A DNA stretch of 7,828 nt from Chitinophaga pinensis. Lineage in GTDB: Bacteria > Bacteroidota > Bacteroidia > Flavobacteriales_D > Crocinitomicaceae. The position numbers and the translations under genes were made by a program. The notes below the pieces were generated by a model. It saw only the letters and a list, made by a program, of their open reading frames with translations, was not told the origin of the DNA and made no database searches. The stretch spans positions 1-7,828 of the forward strand of contig CAMDGP010000097.1 in the NCBI GenBank assembly GCA_945897765.1. The letters run 5' to 3'. Positions 5,101 to 7,828 of the stretch are shown here, piece by piece; the first letter of the stretch is position 1; each line of letters begins with the position of its first letter.

Positions 5101-7245
5101 ATGAATATAGGTACAAGAAAGTCAATCATCACAGGAGGGAAAGAAATCTCTGTTGAGACAGGCAAATTGGCTAAACAAGCGGATGGTTCCGTTGTGGTTC
5201 GCATGGGCGACACCATGTTATTGGCAACAGTTGTTGCTGCACAAGACGCTAAAGATGGCGTAGATTTTTTACCATTAACGGTAGATTATCGTGAAAAATA
5301 CTCAGCAGTTGGTCGTTTCCCAGGTGGATTCTTCCGTAGAGAAGCGCGTCCTTCTGAGACTGAAATTTTAGTAATGCGTTTGGTGGACCGTGCTTTACGT
5401 CCATTATTTCCAGACGATTACCATGCTGAAGTACAATTAATGATTCAATTATTGTCTTATGACGGTGTGAACAATCCTGATGCATTGTGTGGTTTTGCTG
5501 CTTCAGCTGCTATTGCTGTTTCAAACATTCCATTCAATGGTCCAATGTCTGAAGTACGTGTTGGACGCGTTGACGGTGAATACATTATCAACCCAACAAT
5601 GGCTCAAATGGCGCTTTCTGATATCGATATCGTTATCGCAGGAACGGCAAAAGACATTAACATGTTAGAGGGTGAAATGCAAGAAATTTCTGAAGCTGAA
5701 TTAGTGGAAGTTTTCAAAATTGCACACGTTGCAATTATAGAACAATGTCAATTCCAATTGGAATTAGCTGCAGAAATTGCAACAGCAAATCCAAAAAGAG
5801 AATATTCTCACGAATCTCACAACGAGGAAGTAAAAGCGAAAGTGTACGAATTAGCAATGGAAAAATGTAAAGAAGTTGCGCGTATGGGCTTGGCTAACAA
5901 AGCTAAAAGAACAGAATTGTTCGATGAAATTAAAGCTGAAGTAAAAGCTTCTTTTACAGATGAAGAATTGGCAGAAGCTGGTAAATTCATTTCTCCCTAT
6001 TTCTCTCAAGTTAAGAAAAAAGCAGTTCGTTGGGTAATGTTGAACGAGCGCAAACGCCTTGACGGACGTAACTTCGACGAGATTCGTCCAATTTGGGCTG
6101 AAGTTGATTGTTTACCAATGGTTCACGGTTCTGCTGTGTTAACAAGAGGTGAAACGCAATCATTGACAACACTTACTTTAGGTGGTAAAATGGATGAGCA
6201 ATTAATCGACGGTGCAACATTTGAAGGAACAGAGAAATTCTTATTACACTATAACTTCCCTCCATTCTCAACAGGTGAAGCAAAACCACTTCGTGGAACT
6301 TCAAGAAGAGAAATTGGACACGGTAATTTGGCATTGAGAGCATTGAAAGCTGTTTTACCAGATGATAATGCATATACAATTCGTTTAGTTTCTGATGTGT
6401 TAGAATCAAATGGTTCGTCTTCTATGGCAACTGTTTGTGCTGGAACATTAGCATTAATGGACGGAGGAATCCAAATCAAAGCACCAGTTTCTGGTATTGC
6501 AATGGGATTGGTTGCTGACGAAGGTAAATTTGCTATTCTTTCTGACATCTTAGGTGATGAAGATCATTTAGGAGATATGGACTTTAAAGTTACAGGAACT
6601 GCAAAAGGAATTACAGCTTGTCAAATGGACATTAAAGTGGATGGTTTACCATACGAAGTTTTAATTCAAGCATTGGAGCAAGCAAGAGCAGGACGTTTAC
6701 ACATTTTAGGTAAAATCACAGATACTTTAGCTGAACCAAGAAAAACGTTGAAACCGCAAACACCAAGAATCGAAGCATTCAACGTTCCTAACGAAATGAT
6801 TGGTGCAATCATCGGACCTGGAGGAAAAATCATCCAAGGAATGCAAAAAGAAACACACACAACAATTACAATTGAAGAATTGGCAACTGGTGAAGGTCGT
6901 GTTCAGATTCTTTCTAACAATGCTGACGATATGAACGAAGCAATTCGTAGAGTACGTCAAATCGCTTTCCCTCCAGTAGTTGACGAAGGTGCAACTTACA
7001 CAGGTAAAGTAAAATCTGTAAAAGAATTTGGTTGTTTCGTTGAAATTCTTCCTGGAACTGACGGTTTAATTCACATTTCTGAATTCAGCTGGGAAAAAGT
7101 TGCTAAAATGGAAGACGTTTGTAAAGAAGGAGATGTTCTAGATTTCAAGGTTGTTGGTAAAGATCCAAAAACTAAAAAATGGAAACTTTCTCGCAAAGTC
7201 TTATTACCTAGACCAGAGCGTAAGGAAGAAACTCCACAAGCATAA
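5101..7245 (+). CDS. pnp: Polyribonucleotide nucleotidyltransferase (PNPase)
   Basis: A full-length 714-residue PNPase, the trimeric phosphorolytic 3'-5' exoribonuclease of mRNA decay and RNA quality control. The first RNase PH domain (about 10-145) contains the RNA-binding FFRREARPSE (77-86). A helical linker lies at about 240-305. The catalytic second RNase PH domain (about 320-540) has the phosphate-binding serines S440 and S441 in SNGSSSM, and GDEDHLGDMDFK (485-496) with metal ligands D488 and D494 and K496. A KH domain follows, with GPGG at 572-575, then an S1 domain (about 631-699) and a short charged tail. All catalytic residues are intact. ATG 5101 gives the expected N-terminus. No Shine-Dalgarno sequence is evident. 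The rpsO terminator and the cassette isolate it from rpsO, so it should need its own promoter, but I see no TAnnTTTG box in the 120 bp upstream. Confidence 0.98.
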   Translation: MNIGTRKSIITGGKEISVETGKLAKQADGSVVVRMGDTMLLATVVAAQDAKDGVDFLPLTVDYREKYSAVGRFPGGFFRREARPSETEILVMRLVDRALRPLFPDDYHAEVQLMIQLLSYDGVNNPDALCGFAASAAIAVSNIPFNGPMSEVRVGRVDGEYIINPTMAQMALSDIDIVIAGTAKDINMLEGEMQEISEAELVEVFKIAHVAIIEQCQFQLELAAEIATANPKREYSHESHNEEVKAKVYELAMEKCKEVARMGLANKAKRTELFDEIKAEVKASFTDEELAEAGKFISPYFSQVKKKAVRWVMLNERKRLDGRNFDEIRPIWAEVDCLPMVHGSAVLTRGETQSLTTLTLGGKMDEQLIDGATFEGTEKFLLHYNFPPFSTGEAKPLRGTSRREIGHGNLALRALKAVLPDDNAYTIRLVSDVLESNGSSSMATVCAGTLALMDGGIQIKAPVSGIAMGLVADEGKFAILSDILGDEDHLGDMDFKVTGTAKGITACQMDIKVDGLPYEVLIQALEQARAGRLHILGKITDTLAEPRKTLKPQTPRIEAFNVPNEMIGAIIGPGGKIIQGMQKETHTTITIEELATGEGRVQILSNNADDMNEAIRRVRQIAFPPVVDEGATYTGKVKSVKEFGCFVEILPGTDGLIHISEFSWEKVAKMEDVCKEGDVLDFKVVGKDPKTKKWKLSRKVLLPRPERKEETPQA

Positions 7246-7270
7246 TTAACAACGATTAAAGTTATACACA

Positions 7271-7295
7271 AAGGCGGCCATTGGTCGCCTTTTTT
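7271..7295 (+). terminator. Intrinsic terminator of pnp
   Basis: A 9-bp stem AAGGCGGCC/GGTCGCCTT (7271-7279 and 7283-7291, one G-T pair) with an ATT loop runs into six T's (7290-7295). It lies 25 nt after the pnp stop and before the next promoter. Confidence 0.9.
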
Positions 7296-7328
7296 GATTT
7301 TGGAAACATTCTTTTAATATTGATTAAT

Positions 7329-7336
7329 TACCTTTG
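7329..7336 (+). promoter_or_regulatory. Bacteroidota -7 box for the secreted-protein gene
   Basis: TACCTTTG matches TAnnTTTG exactly and lies 16 nt before the ATG at 7353, implying a leader of only about 10 nt. A TTTG occurs at 7299-7302, but the 26-nt gap is too long, so the -33 element is weak or absent. Confidence 0.5.
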
Positions 7337-7352
7337 TGAAAAAAAATAAAAG

Positions 7353-7828
7353 ATGAAAAAATTATCGCTTACATTACTTTCATTTGTTTCAGGACTATTA
7401 TTTGTAAATGCCCAAACTTTAGAATCATTTTCATTTACAGGAGCTTTGAATGCAAACGGATGGAGCACTCACAGTGGAACTGCTGGTCAGACTCAGACAG
7501 TAAATACTTCTTCAGAGTGCGGTAATAGTCTTTATTATAATAATCTAGAGGCATCTTTAGGGAACCGAACTGCCCTAGTTGCAGGTAACACTGAAGATAT
7601 AAATAAGGCCATTACTGGAGTTTCTGGAACAGGATATTTTTCTTTTCTATTGAACGTACCATCCACAACAGGACTTCATGTTAATACAGGTGTTGGTGAT
7701 TATTTTATTGGATTCGGTGGAGCTTCCGGATCTTCGATGACCTCTTTGGCATCGAGAGTTTTTATCAGGGCAGGTGCAACCGCGAATACATTTGTTTTAG
7801 GATTAACAAATAATAGTGGAACTGGAAC
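7353..7828 (+). CDS. Secreted protein of unknown function (N-terminal part; runs off the window)
   Basis: The frame is open from ATG 7353 to the window end, giving 158 complete codons. It starts MKKLSLTLLSFVSGLLFVNAQ, a clear Sec signal peptide: KK, a hydrophobic core, and a likely cleavage after VNA (residue 20). The mature part is rich in Gly, Ser, Thr and Asn with few charges (for example ESFSFTGALNANGWSTHSGT and GFGGASGSSMTSLASR), suggesting extracellular beta-sandwich modules. Such proteins in flavobacteria often end in a type IX secretion sorting domain, but the C-terminus is outside the window, so that is only expectation. It follows the pnp terminator and has its own -7 box, so it begins a new transcription unit. 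No enzymatic motif is visible, and I do not recognise the family. Confidence 0.8.
   Translation, partial: MKKLSLTLLSFVSGLLFVNAQTLESFSFTGALNANGWSTHSGTAGQTQTVNTSSECGNSLYYNNLEASLGNRTALVAGNTEDINKAITGVSGTGYFSFLLNVPSTTGLHVNTGVGDYFIGFGGASGSSMTSLASRVFIRAGATANTFVLGLTNNSGTG

Noticed and set aside
6173..6960. Several minus-strand open frames opposite pnp
   Set aside because: They are antisense shadows of a full-length, motif-complete PNPase; none has a plausible start region or recognisable motif.

Overview
The window looks like a low-GC (roughly one-third G+C by eye) chromosome segment from a Bacteroidota member, most likely Flavobacteriales. Four things point there: a short primary sigma factor (289 aa) beginning MRQLKI and ending TYLG; promoter -7 boxes of the TAnnTTTG type; start codons with hardly any Shine-Dalgarno sequence; and a secreted-protein N-terminus of the kind common in flavobacteria. 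Genus cannot be fixed from the sequence.

Layout. Positions 1-111 hold the last 36 codons of an unidentified gene, whose stop directly abuts a CPBP/CAAX-type membrane protease gene (112-1011). After about 290 bp of non-coding DNA comes the primary sigma factor gene on the minus strand (1304-2173), with an intrinsic terminator at 1204-1239. A class 3-type aldehyde dehydrogenase gene (2426-3820, GTG start) is divergent from it. A gene-free stretch follows, ending in a good Bacteroidota promoter (4087-4116), a structured leader, rpsO (4174-4443) and a strong terminator (4476-4510). Next is pnp (5101-7245) with its own terminator (7271-7295). The window ends inside a new transcription unit encoding a secreted protein (7353-7828).

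The core theme is RNA synthesis and turnover: sigma factor, S15 and PNPase. In many flavobacterial genomes, as I recall them, these lie in the order rpsO-pnp-rpoD. Here rpoD is on the other strand and upstream. In addition, rpsO and pnp are separated by a small 23S-rRNA-intervening-sequence-type four-helix-bundle gene, broken by one in-frame stop.

The most notable feature is this four-helix-bundle gene and its flanks. Upstream are six copies of an 8-bp GAGGGAAT repeat. Downstream is a diverged array containing TCATTCACTCA, which matches the upstream repeat in inverted orientation (10 of 11 bases). The whole resembles a small, decaying, repeat-bounded cassette inserted into a housekeeping pair. 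A second oddity is a run of codons reading Thr-Trp-Trp-Phe-Trp-Trp-Trp-stop just downstream of rpoD on the opposite strand. It looks like a tryptophan attenuator leader peptide but has no trp gene or ATG beside it.
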